64,000 nucleotides of DNA, taken from contig CALSSN010000009.1 of assembly GCA_943789025.1 (NCBI GenBank), positions 99,235 through 163,234 of the forward strand, written 5' to 3'. Below are positions 42,767-52,382 of the stretch, in pieces. A program made the translations under genes and the position numbers. This DNA is from an uncultured Verrucomicrobiales bacterium (lineage in GTDB: Bacteria > Verrucomicrobiota > Verrucomicrobiia > Verrucomicrobiales > DEV007). Numbering within the stretch: position 1 is the first letter of the stretch; each line of letters begins with the position of its first letter. A model generated the notes under the pieces. The model saw nothing but the letters and a program-made list of their open reading frames with translations, ran no database searches and had not been told where the DNA came from.

Positions 42767-44646
42767 GTGACCGGGCTCTAGGTTTAAGAATCCTTGCCTT
42801 GTCGTGTGGGTTTGTGCTCGTCTTCAGTATTATTTCCTGGCGCTTGGTATACCTTCAGTTGACCTGTCACCAGCGTCGCAGCAGCGAAGTTGAGAGCCAG
42901 CACGTAAAGCTTGAGGCCCTGCCTGCGCGGCGTGGTTCGCTGGTGGATAGGAACGGGGAGCTGCTTGCCTCGGACAAGCCGGTGAGAGACGTGGTGGTCG
43001 ACTGCAAGCATCTCAACCATCTGCCATTTGTGCTGCGGGTGGTAGCTGAGTTAGAATCCCTGACTGAGCGGGAGGTGACGGAAAAGTATTCTGAGCAGCA
43101 ATTACGCAAGATTTATCTGGGCCACGTGGCTGAAGTTTTAGGCGTTCCGCTTGGGCTTCCTAAGCAGGAGGTTCTTGCGAAGCTGAGTTATAAGAGAGGC
43201 GCTGTGATGCGACCAAAGCTTAAAGGTGAGGTCGTCCTCGCCCGTGGCTTGGAAGAAGAGGTTGGCGAACAGTTTCAGCAAAACCTCTACTCCCGGTTTG
43301 TGAGGGGCGTGGAATGCCGCAAAGCGATGTCCCGGCATTACGCGACCGAAAGACTTGGTCATGTGATAGGTTTTATAGACCATGCGCACGTGGGTGCCGA
43401 GGGGGTTGAACGTGCTCTGAATAGCCTGCTCATGGGGAAGGATGGTTATAGAGAGGTGTCGCGGGATAGAAATGGGGACGAGATACTTGCTTTCCGTGGT
43501 GATGTGGCGGAGCCCCGGCACGGTTGCTCAGTGCGATTGACGATCGATATGCGCATTCAGGAAATCACCGAGCAGGCATTGGATGCCGTTTATGCCAGAG
43601 TGAATCCGGAAAAAGCGATGGCGGTGGTTGTCCGTCCGGCGACGGGTGAAATCCTGAGTCTGGTAAACCGCCCGGATTTTGACAGGAAGAAAAAAGAGCA
43701 AAACCTGAGAAACTATGTGGTTGAAGCGGTTTACGAGCCAGGTTCAACTTTTAAGATTGTTCCGGTGGGGGGGGTTCTTGATCGCAGATTGGTTTCTTTG
43801 AAGACAAAAATTTATTGTCATCAGGGTTATTTGCAGGATGCCGGTATGCCTAAGGCCTTGCGCGACCACCACCCTTATGGGGAATTGACAGTAGCGAAGA
43901 TTATTTCGAAAAGTTCGAATATTGGGACCTACAAGCTTTCCTCGAAGCTCGGCAGGCAAGGGCTCTATGGCTACATTCAGGCTTTTGGATTTGGGAGGAA
44001 GACGGGCGTCGAGCTCTCTGGCGAAATTTCAGGCATTGTGCATCCCGCGAAACGATGGAGTGGGACGTCAATGTCGAGAATCGGCATGGGATATGAAGTG
44101 GCAGTCACCCCCTTGCAAATGGCGATGGCGATGGGATCCGTTGCCAACGGTGGCCGCCTGTTGCGTCCCAGCATTGTTTCTGGTGTCTACGATCCCGACG
44201 GAAAAGTAGTCAGCAGGTTCCGGCCCGAGGTCGTCTCTGAGCCGATTTCCCCACAAGCCTCACAGCTCCTCAGGATGGCGCTGGCGGAAGCCACCGATGA
44301 TGGCGGAACGGGTGTTCAGGCCAGAGTGGAGAATTGGACGGTAGCTGGTAAGACCGGGACGGCGCAGCGATACGATGAACGGTTGGGGCGTTATGTGAAG
44401 GGCAAGTATGTGGTTTCCTTTGCCGGTTATGCACCTCGGGAGAATCCGGAGTTAGTGGTGGTGGTGGTGGTGGACGACCCGAAGAATGAAAAGCGTTTTG
44501 GCGGAACTGTGGCAGCTCCTGTATTTTCGAAGATTATCGGTCCATCGCTCGATTACCTCGCTATCCAGGGGGAGATAGGGAAAAGCGGCCCTCTTTTGTC
44601 ATCGTCGCATGCCGACAAGCAAGTTTCAGGAGGGAGGCGAAAATGA
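42763..44646 (+). CDS. ftsI: Division transpeptidase FtsI (PBP2b/3 class)
   Basis: The 627-residue class B penicillin-binding protein has an N-terminal membrane anchor (LRILALSCGFVLVFSIISW). The dimerisation domain carries PARRGSLVDRNGELLA. The transpeptidase domain has EPGSTFKIVPVGG (active Ser of SxxK near residue 328), SKSSNIGTYKL (SxN near 385), AGKTGTAQRY (KTG near 528) and RIGMGYEVAVTPLQMAMA. It cross-links septal peptidoglycan together with FtsW. It overlaps ftsL and murE by 4 bp each. No PASTA domains are present. Confidence 0.94.
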   Translation: MSDRALGLRILALSCGFVLVFSIISWRLVYLQLTCHQRRSSEVESQHVKLEALPARRGSLVDRNGELLASDKPVRDVVVDCKHLNHLPFVLRVVAELESLTEREVTEKYSEQQLRKIYLGHVAEVLGVPLGLPKQEVLAKLSYKRGAVMRPKLKGEVVLARGLEEEVGEQFQQNLYSRFVRGVECRKAMSRHYATERLGHVIGFIDHAHVGAEGVERALNSLLMGKDGYREVSRDRNGDEILAFRGDVAEPRHGCSVRLTIDMRIQEITEQALDAVYARVNPEKAMAVVVRPATGEILSLVNRPDFDRKKKEQNLRNYVVEAVYEPGSTFKIVPVGGVLDRRLVSLKTKIYCHQGYLQDAGMPKALRDHHPYGELTVAKIISKSSNIGTYKLSSKLGRQGLYGYIQAFGFGRKTGVELSGEISGIVHPAKRWSGTSMSRIGMGYEVAVTPLQMAMAMGSVANGGRLLRPSIVSGVYDPDGKVVSRFRPEVVSEPISPQASQLLRMALAEATDDGGTGVQARVENWTVAGKTGTAQRYDERLGRYVKGKYVVSFAGYAPRENPELVVVVVVDDPKNEKRFGGTVAAPVFSKIIGPSLDYLAIQGEIGKSGPLLSSSHADKQVSGGRRK

Positions 44647-46259
44647 GGCTCGAAGAAGCCATTAATGGCCTCGAAGAAATAGCTCTTCGGGGTGATTCTT
44701 CCACTGAGGTATTGGGAATTCAGCACGATTCCAGAAGAGTCAAGCCGGGGGATATCTTTGTCGCGGTGAAAGGCGAGCAGGCGGACGGGTTTGAATTCGT
44801 TGAGTCAGCCATTGAGGCCGGGGCTGTCGCAGTTTTACACGGCAGTAATACGGGTCGACAGACTTTTTCTGTTGCTGAGCTTGTTGCGGATAATCCGAGG
44901 GAGGTCATGGCACTGCTCGCTGACCGTATTTATGGGAGCCCTTCATCGAGGATGAAGTTGGTAGGTATTACCGGGACAAATGGCAAAACGACCACAGCAT
45001 TTCTTGTCCATTATCTTCTGCAGGCAGCCTGGAGGCGGGTTGGTCTCGTGGGCACGGTGCATTATTTTGATGGGGTGGAAGCGTCACCCGCTTCGCGAAC
45101 GACTCCGGAATCGACCGATCTTCAGAGAATGCTTGCGGAGATGGAAGCGAATGCCTGTCGTGGCGCGGTGATGGAGGTTTCGTCGCATGCTCTTGACCAG
45201 GGGCGTGTAGCTGGTGTGTGTTTCGATGTGGGAGTGTTTACTAATTTGACTCCTGAGCACCTTGATTATCATGGAAACATGGAACGCTACTTTGCCTCCA
45301 AGCGACTCCTTTTCCGGCAAGTGGCCAAGCTGGGGAAGAAAAAACCAACCATCGTGGTCAATGCCGATGACTCCTGGGGGAGGCGCTTGATCAAGGAGTT
45401 CTCGGGCGAATCAGTGGAAGTTGTCAGTTACGGGCTGGGAGCGATGGCGGACGTTCGGGCATCGAGTCCGAGTTACACGTTGACTGGAACCGAGTTCAGC
45501 CTGACCGCTGCAGGAAGAGAGTTTTTTGTCAGGGTTCCTCTGGTCGGTGTCTTCAATGTCTACAACGTGCTCGCGGCGGTTGCATCGGCACGGGCCATGG
45601 GTTTGAACGTTCGTGAATCGGTACGTAATCTGGCATCCGCTCCTCAAGTTCCCGGACGACTTGAACTGATTTCTGAAAGCAGCCCTTTCCAGGTTTTTGT
45701 CGATTACGCCCACACGGAAGATGCTTTAGAAAATGCCCTGCGCACGGTGGCCTCCCTCGGAAAAGGTCGCCTGATCACCGTGTTTGGTTGTGGAGGGGAT
45801 CGCGATACTTCGAAACGAGCTCCGATGGCCAAGGCAGCTGAGAAATACAGCGATTTTTGTATCGTCACATCTGACAATCCGCGTGGCGAAGCTCCTCAGC
45901 AGATTTTTGATGACGTTGTCCGAGGGTTCGCAAGCAGCGCGTATTCCGTGGTCGAGGATCGACGCAAAGCGATCAGTGAAGCCTTCAAGCGGGCCTCTCC
46001 GGGTGACGCGGTGGTTATCGCCGGAAAAGGGCATGAGGATTATCAGATCCTGGGTGAGCGCACGATCGAATTCAATGACCGTCGGGAGGCGACGTTCCTG
46101 CTTCGAGATATGGGTCTGGCACGTACCGTTCACGAGATAGACGGGCACGATGACGACAGAAATTCGTCGTCTCGCCGAGAAGAAGAGTCCTGCCAGGGGG
46201 ATCGGAAAAAGAGGGTGGCTGTGGACTACGGGAAAGATAAAAGGAGGGAGCGACGATGA
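44643..46259 (+). CDS. murE: UDP-MurNAc-tripeptide synthetase MurE (meso-DAP adding)
   Basis: The 538-residue ligase has the Mur N-domain (VLGIQHDSRRVKPGDIFVAV), ATP loop GITGTNGKTTTAFL, TTPESTDLQRML, VMEVSSHALDQGRV, FTNLTPEHLDYHG with the carbamylated Lys region YFASKRLLF, and VDYAHTEDAL. The substrate motif SDNPRGE indicates meso-diaminopimelate rather than lysine. Beyond the usual end (about residue 495) there is a 40-residue highly charged tail, rich in Asp, Arg, Glu and Ser, that overlaps murF. Confidence 0.95.
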   Translation: MRLEEAINGLEEIALRGDSSTEVLGIQHDSRRVKPGDIFVAVKGEQADGFEFVESAIEAGAVAVLHGSNTGRQTFSVAELVADNPREVMALLADRIYGSPSSRMKLVGITGTNGKTTTAFLVHYLLQAAWRRVGLVGTVHYFDGVEASPASRTTPESTDLQRMLAEMEANACRGAVMEVSSHALDQGRVAGVCFDVGVFTNLTPEHLDYHGNMERYFASKRLLFRQVAKLGKKKPTIVVNADDSWGRRLIKEFSGESVEVVSYGLGAMADVRASSPSYTLTGTEFSLTAAGREFFVRVPLVGVFNVYNVLAAVASARAMGLNVRESVRNLASAPQVPGRLELISESSPFQVFVDYAHTEDALENALRTVASLGKGRLITVFGCGGDRDTSKRAPMAKAAEKYSDFCIVTSDNPRGEAPQQIFDDVVRGFASSAYSVVEDRRKAISEAFKRASPGDAVVIAGKGHEDYQILGERTIEFNDRREATFLLRDMGLARTVHEIDGHDDDRNSSSRREEESCQGDRKKRVAVDYGKDKRRERR

Positions 46260-47686
46260 TCGCCACGACTCTTACAGACCTTGCAGCGCAGTGTGGTGGC
46301 GAGGTGCTCGGTGGTGAACCGTTCAATGTTTTCGATGCGGTCTCGACAGATACGCGGTCGCTCATGGGAGGGGAGCTTTTTGTGGCTTTAGCAGGCGAGC
46401 GCTTTGATGCGCATCATTTTCTCGATGCGGCGATTGAGGAGGGCGCGGCTGGCCTCCTCATCTCGGATGCAAGTGCCTGGCAGGGCAGCAGAGAGGACCG
46501 AGGAGAAAAAAGACCAGCTGTGATCCTGGTTGATGACACTCTGTTGGCGCTTCAGCGTCTCGCTGCTTTTCAGCGAGGAATGCTTGAAATGCCTGTGATT
46601 GTCGTCACGGGAAGCAGCGGAAAAACCTCGACCAAGGACATGCTTGCCGCCGTTCTTGGACGAAGATACAAGGTCAGTGCCACTCGCGGAAATCTGAATA
46701 ATCACATCGGACTGCCCCTGAGTATTCTGGAGGTATCCGCAGAACACTCTGCGGCGGTCTGGGAGATCGGCATGAACCATCGTGGAGAAATTGCCCCGCT
46801 TGCTGCCATCGCGCGCCCCGATGTTGCGGTGGTAACGAATGTTGGTGTCGCTCATATTGAGCATCTTGGTTCACGAGAAGAAATCTGCGAGGAGAAGGGT
46901 GATTTGATCGCGGCCCTTCGCGAAGGAGGGACTGCAATCTTCCCCGCTGCGGATGAATTTGCGGATAGGCTTGCGCAGCGGACGGCGTGCCGGGTAATCC
47001 GACCAAGCTTTGGCGAGGGTGAGGTTGCGGCGAGCGAGGTTGTTTCGCGGAGCGATGGAACGATGGCATTTGTTTTGGAGTGTGGCGGCGAGACAGCGCA
47101 AGTCAGGCTGCCGGTTCTGGGGCGGCACATGGTGGCGAATGCGCTTCTTGCCGCCGCGGTTGGATATCTTCAAGGAATTCCGGTAGAGGAGATCGCTGAG
47201 GCCCTGGGTGGTGTCTCTCTGGGAGGAGGACGGCTGCAGCGTCATGAAGTAAATGGGGTCGTTCTTATAGATGACAGTTACAATGCGAATCCCGAATCCA
47301 TGGCAGCTGCCTTACAAACGCTTGGAGCACAGCCTTGTGCAGGGCGTAGAATTGCGGTGCTTGGAGGCATGGCAGAACTCGGGGACTTCCGGGAACGGGA
47401 ACATCGGAGGATTGGTGCGCTGGCGGCAAAAAGAGCAATCGACCTGATTCTGACAGTCGGGGACGAGGCGATCTGGATCGGGGAAGAGGCTGAGCAGACA
47501 GAGCAGACAGAGCTCGCAGAGCGTGGAAAAAGGTTGGAGCACATGCACTTTGACACGCACTCCGCATGTGTTGAACGTCTCAAGCAGATCGTGAGCGAAG
47601 GGGATTGTATTCTCTTCAAAGGAAGCCGGAGCGCGCGAATGGAATTGGTTCTTGAAGGCTTTAACGAGCCATTGATTCTTCGATAG
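46256..47686 (+). CDS. murF: UDP-MurNAc-pentapeptide synthetase MurF
   Basis: The 476-residue ligase adds D-Ala-D-Ala. It shows AVSTDTRSLMGGELFVALAG, ATP loop VVTGSSGKTSTKDMLA, ATRGNLNNHIGLPLSIL, AVWEIGMNHRGEIAPLA, VTNVGVAHIEHLGS, VLGRHMVANALLAAAVG and LIDDSYNANPESMAAAL, all MurF signatures. A short Glu/Thr-rich insertion (EEAEQTEQTELAERG) occurs near residue 410. The start overlaps murE by 4 bp; mraY starts the base after its stop. Confidence 0.96.
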   Translation: MIATTLTDLAAQCGGEVLGGEPFNVFDAVSTDTRSLMGGELFVALAGERFDAHHFLDAAIEEGAAGLLISDASAWQGSREDRGEKRPAVILVDDTLLALQRLAAFQRGMLEMPVIVVTGSSGKTSTKDMLAAVLGRRYKVSATRGNLNNHIGLPLSILEVSAEHSAAVWEIGMNHRGEIAPLAAIARPDVAVVTNVGVAHIEHLGSREEICEEKGDLIAALREGGTAIFPAADEFADRLAQRTACRVIRPSFGEGEVAASEVVSRSDGTMAFVLECGGETAQVRLPVLGRHMVANALLAAAVGYLQGIPVEEIAEALGGVSLGGGRLQRHEVNGVVLIDDSYNANPESMAAALQTLGAQPCAGRRIAVLGGMAELGDFREREHRRIGALAAKRAIDLILTVGDEAIWIGEEAEQTEQTELAERGKRLEHMHFDTHSACVERLKQIVSEGDCILFKGSRSARMELVLEGFNEPLILR

Positions 47687-48820
47687 ATGATTTATTTTCT
47701 TTACCAGCAACTCGTCGAATTTCTTGATCCTGAGAGTGGAATCAGTTCCTTTGTGAACGTCTTTCGTTATGTGACTTTCCGCGCCGGAGCGGCCTGTGTG
47801 ACCGGATTTTTACTCTCTGTTATCTTCGGAGGTCGCGTCATTCGCGCCTTGATATCTCTGAAGGTGGGTCAGCCGATTCGTTCGGCTGAGGAAGTGCACC
47901 AACTCAACGAACTGCATGGCGGGAAAGCAGGCACCCCGACCATGGGAGGAATCCTTTTCCTGGGAGCCACTGTCGCCTCGGTAATTCTCTGGACGCGGCT
48001 GAACGAGCCCTTTGTCTGGGTGATCCTCGGTGTGACTGTGAGTCTTGGTGGTTTGGGCGCTTACGATGACTTTTTGAAGGTTTCGAGAAAAAATGCAGTG
48101 GGACTCAGTGCCCGTGGCAAGTTGTTGGCTCAGGTGCTTGTAGCCGGCGCGGCAGGAGTCTATCTCTGCTATTTTGCGGGAGAATCGACGGGGGTCTATA
48201 TGCGCCAGCTCTTTTTCCCCGGTATTAAGAGCCCGATCGTCCTGGATATGGGTTGGCTGATGCCGGTTCTCTTTGTCCTAGTGATTGTAGGCAGTTCCAA
48301 TGCAGTGAACCTGACAGATGGGCTGGATGGCCTTGCAACTGGCTGCTCGATTACGACGGCAGCTGCTCTTGGCGTTTACGCATATGTGACTGGACACGTT
48401 TTTTTTGCCAAGGAATACCTCTTTTTGCCCTATCACCCGGGGTGTCCTGAAGTGTTCATTCTCTGCATGGCATTTATCGGATCAGCTCTCGGCTTTCTTT
48501 GGTTTAATTGCCATCCAGCTCAAGTCTTTATGGGTGATACCGGTTCGTTGGCGATTGGGGGACTTCTGGCCACCTCTGCAATTTGCTGTAAGCAGGAGCT
48601 CCTTCTGCCTCTTATTGCTGGTGTTTTCGTGATGGAGGCATGTTCGGTCATACTTCAGGTTGCCAGTTTCAAAACCACCGGAAAGCGCATTTTCAAGATG
48701 TCGCCTATTCACCATCATTTTGAGCTTGGTGGCTGGAAAGAGACTCAGGTAATCAGTCGCTTCTGGATTCTTTCGCTGATCTTCGCGCTTGCCGGACTTG
48801 TCTTTCTCAAAGTTCGTTGA
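47687..48820 (+). CDS. mraY: Phospho-MurNAc-pentapeptide translocase MraY
   Basis: The 377-residue polytopic enzyme makes lipid I. The motifs GKAGTPTMGGILFL, LGAYDDFLKVSRKN (DDxxK), SNAVNLTDGLDGLATG and FMGDTGSLAIGGLL are present. The MraY-specific HHHFELGGWKETQVISRFWI is near the C-terminus. About ten membrane segments are visible. It begins immediately after the murF stop, indicating translational coupling. Confidence 0.96.
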   Translation: MIYFLYQQLVEFLDPESGISSFVNVFRYVTFRAGAACVTGFLLSVIFGGRVIRALISLKVGQPIRSAEEVHQLNELHGGKAGTPTMGGILFLGATVASVILWTRLNEPFVWVILGVTVSLGGLGAYDDFLKVSRKNAVGLSARGKLLAQVLVAGAAGVYLCYFAGESTGVYMRQLFFPGIKSPIVLDMGWLMPVLFVLVIVGSSNAVNLTDGLDGLATGCSITTAAALGVYAYVTGHVFFAKEYLFLPYHPGCPEVFILCMAFIGSALGFLWFNCHPAQVFMGDTGSLAIGGLLATSAICCKQELLLPLIAGVFVMEACSVILQVASFKTTGKRIFKMSPIHHHFELGGWKETQVISRFWILSLIFALAGLVFLKVR

Positions 48821-48835
48821 ACCATTGCCGCCGTC

Positions 48836-50198
48836 ATGAAGAACTCATCCCAAACAATAAAACCCGAGGATACCATTGCGGTTCTCGGACTGGGCGGGAG
48901 CGGCCGTGCCGCTGCGAAGTTGGCTGCTGTACACGGTCATCGCGTGCTGGGATTTGATGAAGGAGACGCTGGTGGTGCGGTTGGTTTATCCAATGGCAAA
49001 GAAATGCCATGTTTTCATGGAGCCGAAGCCTCGCAGGCGGCGAGAGAATGGGCCCCGGTGACCGACCTTCTGATCCTCAGTCCGGGCGTTCCACCGGAAT
49101 CGCCGCTTTATCTTTCTTTTCTCGATGCAGGGGTCCCTGTCATAGCTGAAATTGAGTTCGCATACAGATATTGTGGCCTGCCTGTGCTGGCGATCACAGG
49201 GACAAACGGAAAAACGACAACGACCGGGCTGGCGGCACACATTCTCAGGCATTGTGGGTATCCGAGTAGAGCTTGCGGGAACTATGGGTTGCCGTTTTCA
49301 CAGGTGGTCATGCCAGAGGGAACTGACCGTATTGCCACAGTAGAGGTCAGTTCTTTTCAGCTTGAGGGTGTCACATCTTTTCGTCCTCGAGTGGCGGTCT
49401 GGATGAATTTTGCGGAAGATCACTTGGATCGTTACACGGGCATCGAGGAATACCATGCCGCGAAGATGAGGATTTTTGAATTTCAGGGAGCAGGGGATCA
49501 TGCCGTTGTCCGGGAGGGTGAAGAGCTCGGCCTGAGAGGTGGAGGGGCGGAGATCCACTGCTTCTCCTCCATGCCCGGATCCAAAGCCGAGATGACTCTT
49601 GGTGCGGATGGCGATCAGATTCTTCATCGCGGTGAGGAGGTCGCTCGTCTTTCGCGAAGCCGACTTCGAGGCCGGCACAATGCCGAAAACCTCATGGCAG
49701 CAATGCTGGGGGTGCATCTTGTCGCAGGGGTTGCCTTTGAGGAAATGGAAGCCGCCATCGCAACCTTCCAGCCGCCGTCTCATCGCTGTGAGTTGGTAGC
49801 GGAAATTGATGGCGTAGACTATATCAATGATTCGAAAGCAACCAATATCCACGCTCTTCAGTCTTCTCTGAGAGCCTTTTCCAAGCCGATTGTGCTTATT
49901 GTGGGGGGGGAAAGAGAAAGGGCTCGATTTCAGTTCGTTACCAGAGCTTCTGGATCACGGTGTCAGGCACGTGGTGACGCTCGGCGAAACAGGCAAGGCC
50001 CTGTGTGATCTGATTGTCGGTTCAGGTTTTTCAGCAGTCGAAATAGCGGAAGATATGGCAGCAGCTGTTTTTGCTGCGCGTTCTGCAGCACGACCTGGTG
50101 ATATCGTTCTGCTATCTCCTGGAACTTCTTCTTTTGATATGTTCAAAAATTACATGGAACGTGGCAAAACCTTTTGTGGTGCTGTCGAGAGTCTTTGA
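48836..50198 (+). CDS. murD: UDP-MurNAc-L-Ala:D-Glu ligase MurD, one frameshift in the assembly
   Basis: The N-terminal domain is IAVLGLGGSGRAAAKLA; then LSPGVPPESPLY, ATP loop AITGTNGKTTTTGLAAHIL, TVEVSSFQLEGV, MNFAEDHLDRYTG and INDSKATNIHALQSSL. At the G8 run 49903-49910 the frame changes. With seven Gs it reads VGGKEKGLDFSSLPELLDHG and continues to LLSPGTSSFDMFKNYMERGK (family motif) ending at 50198, giving about 453 residues. As murD is essential, the break is almost certainly a sequencing error rather than a real mutation. Confidence 0.92.
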
Positions 50199-50264
50199 AT
50201 TGGAGTAAAAGAGAGCGTTCATTAAAAAATTCACCAACGATTACCGCCTACCTCATCGTCCCTC

Positions 50265-51149
50265 ATGGCCAGAAATACGAAAAGCACAAAAAGCAGAAGC
50301 TGGAGTCTTTTCAGTAAAGCCACCAAGAGCCGCAGGGGCCGAAAGGGGAAGCGTTTGAGTGCTTATGTGTCGCGGGAGCACGATTGGCAGACTGATGTAC
50401 CGAATCTCAAACTCTCGAGGGCTTTTGGCTTTGTTCTCGCTCTTCACATTGTGGCTGTCGGAGGCATCCTGGGATACGAGATTTTTAAAAAAGATCGTCC
50501 CAGCCCTCGCGTGGATGCTGTAGCGGCTGGTGCCGATGTGGAGACGCAAGGTGGAGATGCCGCTCCTACGGGTGGGGTCCAGACGTATGATTATCGTGTT
50601 GTCGCCGGAGATTCTATATCGATCATTGCAGAAAAAGCAGGATCAAGCGTGGAAGAGATCAGGCGCATCAATGATATTTTTGGCGATCAGCTCGACGAGG
50701 GTCTTATTCTTCAAGTGCCCGTGAGAGAAGAGGGTGAGGCGTCTGTTTCTCGCCCAGGCCGCCCGCAGAGTTTGGATGAGGCGCGTCAGGCTGGAAGCCG
50801 GGAATCTACGGTCTCTGAAGCCCCTTCGAAATCTAGGAGAGCCCGAGTAACAGTGGCGGAGATCGCTTCATCATCACAGGCTTCATCGGAGACCTCGGTG
50901 CTTCGGGCGATCCCTTACAGAGGTGGAGACAAAAAAGCAGCGTCGCTCTCCTCGCAGCGACCGCCACCGCAGCATCCTGCAGCCGCTCCAACGGGCAGCG
51001 TCTCCTTCGTCGAGTATACCGTGCAGCAGGGGGATACTCTTTACAGTCTCGGAAGGAGGCATGGTGTCACACCGGAGGTCATTCGCTCTACCAATGGCAT
51101 GCCTGATAACACCATTAAAATAGGCCAGGTGCTCAGAATTCCTGATTGA
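50265..51149 (+). CDS. Bitopic protein with two LysM domains
   Basis: The 294-residue protein has a basic cytoplasmic tail of about 50 residues and one membrane span (AFGFVLALHIVAVGGILGYEI). An outward-facing part follows with LysM 1 (YRVVAGDSISIIAEKAGSSV) near residue 108, a Ser/Arg/Pro-rich linker, and LysM 2 (YTVQQGDTLYSLGRRHGVTP) at the C-terminus. LysM binds peptidoglycan. Between murD and ftsW in the dcw cluster, it probably acts in septal wall binding. It takes the place where murC/murG-type genes often lie. No catalytic domain is seen. Confidence 0.85.
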   Translation: MARNTKSTKSRSWSLFSKATKSRRGRKGKRLSAYVSREHDWQTDVPNLKLSRAFGFVLALHIVAVGGILGYEIFKKDRPSPRVDAVAAGADVETQGGDAAPTGGVQTYDYRVVAGDSISIIAEKAGSSVEEIRRINDIFGDQLDEGLILQVPVREEGEASVSRPGRPQSLDEARQAGSRESTVSEAPSKSRRARVTVAEIASSSQASSETSVLRAIPYRGGDKKAASLSSQRPPPQHPAAAPTGSVSFVEYTVQQGDTLYSLGRRHGVTPEVIRSTNGMPDNTIKIGQVLRIPD

Positions 51150-51214
51150 TGGAATGAGTCTGTATCAGAGCGGGAAGCCGAGCAGCTTCTTTAAAGCTTA
51201 ACAAAAAAACGACC

Positions 51215-52366
51215 ATGGAACGACAGAGCGCTTACATCCTTGTTCTTTCCGTTGTTTTTTTGGCCGTAGTCGGTGTTGTGATGCTTTCGAGCACGGGTGC
51301 TTACGCGCCAGAGCTTCCTAAGGATGATCCTTATTACGCGGTCAAGCGTCAGGGGATCTGGCTCATTGCTGGTGTCTTCGTTTGTATTCTCGGTGCAGTT
51401 GTCGACCACCGATTCTGGGGGAAGCTTTGGGTCCTGTGGTATGTGATCGCATGCGTTCTTCTGGCGCTTTGTTTTGTTGACGAAGTCGGAGTGAGAAAGA
51501 ATGGCGCAAGCCGATGGATTGATGTCGGAGCTTTTCGTTTCCAGCCATCTGAGTTGGCTCGGTTGGCCATTGTCGTCGCGCTGGCAACCTGGTTCGGAAA
51601 GTTCCAGGAGCGTACACATTCCTGGCTCTACGGTTTCCTCTTCCCACTCCTCATCCTGATACCACCGCTCGCTCTTATCACGTGTGAAGTGGATCTTGGT
51701 TGTGCTGTGCTGGTCGGGACGACAACTTTGATTATCATGTTCGTCGGAGGCACGAGGCTTTTAGGGCTGGTGGGAATAGGAGTTATGGGGATGGGTGGTT
51801 TGGCTGCGCTGATCTATGTTGTTCCGGATCGCTTGGAGCGTGTACGTGCGTTCATGAAGCTCGATGAGCGGGCCGTCCAGCTCGGAGATGGATACCAGCA
51901 GTGGCGTGCCCAGCTTGCCTTTGGCTCGGGAGGGGTTGAGGGTCTCGGGCTGGGAGGGTCGATCCAGAAAATGCAATATCTTCCCTATGCGCATACCGAC
52001 TTCATCATGCCCATCATCGGAGAGGAGCTCGGCCTGCGTTTTTCCCTGCTCATTGTTGGGGCATTTGTGGTGCTGGCAGTTTATGGCTTACTGATCGCCA
52101 GTCGCGCTCCTGATCTTTACGGCAAGCTCTTAGGCGTCGGGATTGTCAGTCTCCTCATCAATCAGGCTGTGATCAACCTGGGCGTCACAACGGCACTGCT
52201 TCCGAATAAGGGCATTCCACTTCCATTCATCAGCTATGGAGGGTCGAATCTTGTTTGTTGTCTCGCTGGAATTGGAATTCTGATCAATATCTACCGGAAA
52301 GGTATAGCCACGCCCGCATCTCCCGCGATAGCCATTGCCAGGGCGAAAGTCAGTCAACGGCTCTGA
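51215..52366 (+). CDS. ftsW: SEDS peptidoglycan glycosyltransferase FtsW
   Basis: The 383-residue polytopic protein has about ten membrane segments. SEDS-family motifs are NGASRWIDVGAFRFQPSELA, YQQWRAQLAFGSGGVEGLGL, YLPYAHTDFIMPIIGEELG (with the catalytic acidic residue region) and NKGIPLPFISYGGSNLV. It polymerises septal glycan strands with FtsI. Position in the dcw cluster favours FtsW over RodA. It runs into the next gene, whose ATG at 52383 is 17 bp past the stop. Confidence 0.93.
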   Translation: MERQSAYILVLSVVFLAVVGVVMLSSTGAYAPELPKDDPYYAVKRQGIWLIAGVFVCILGAVVDHRFWGKLWVLWYVIACVLLALCFVDEVGVRKNGASRWIDVGAFRFQPSELARLAIVVALATWFGKFQERTHSWLYGFLFPLLILIPPLALITCEVDLGCAVLVGTTTLIIMFVGGTRLLGLVGIGVMGMGGLAALIYVVPDRLERVRAFMKLDERAVQLGDGYQQWRAQLAFGSGGVEGLGLGGSIQKMQYLPYAHTDFIMPIIGEELGLRFSLLIVGAFVVLAVYGLLIASRAPDLYGKLLGVGIVSLLINQAVINLGVTTALLPNKGIPLPFISYGGSNLVCCLAGIGILINIYRKGIATPASPAIAIARAKVSQRL

Positions 52367-52382
52367 GGGTTCTGGCACCACC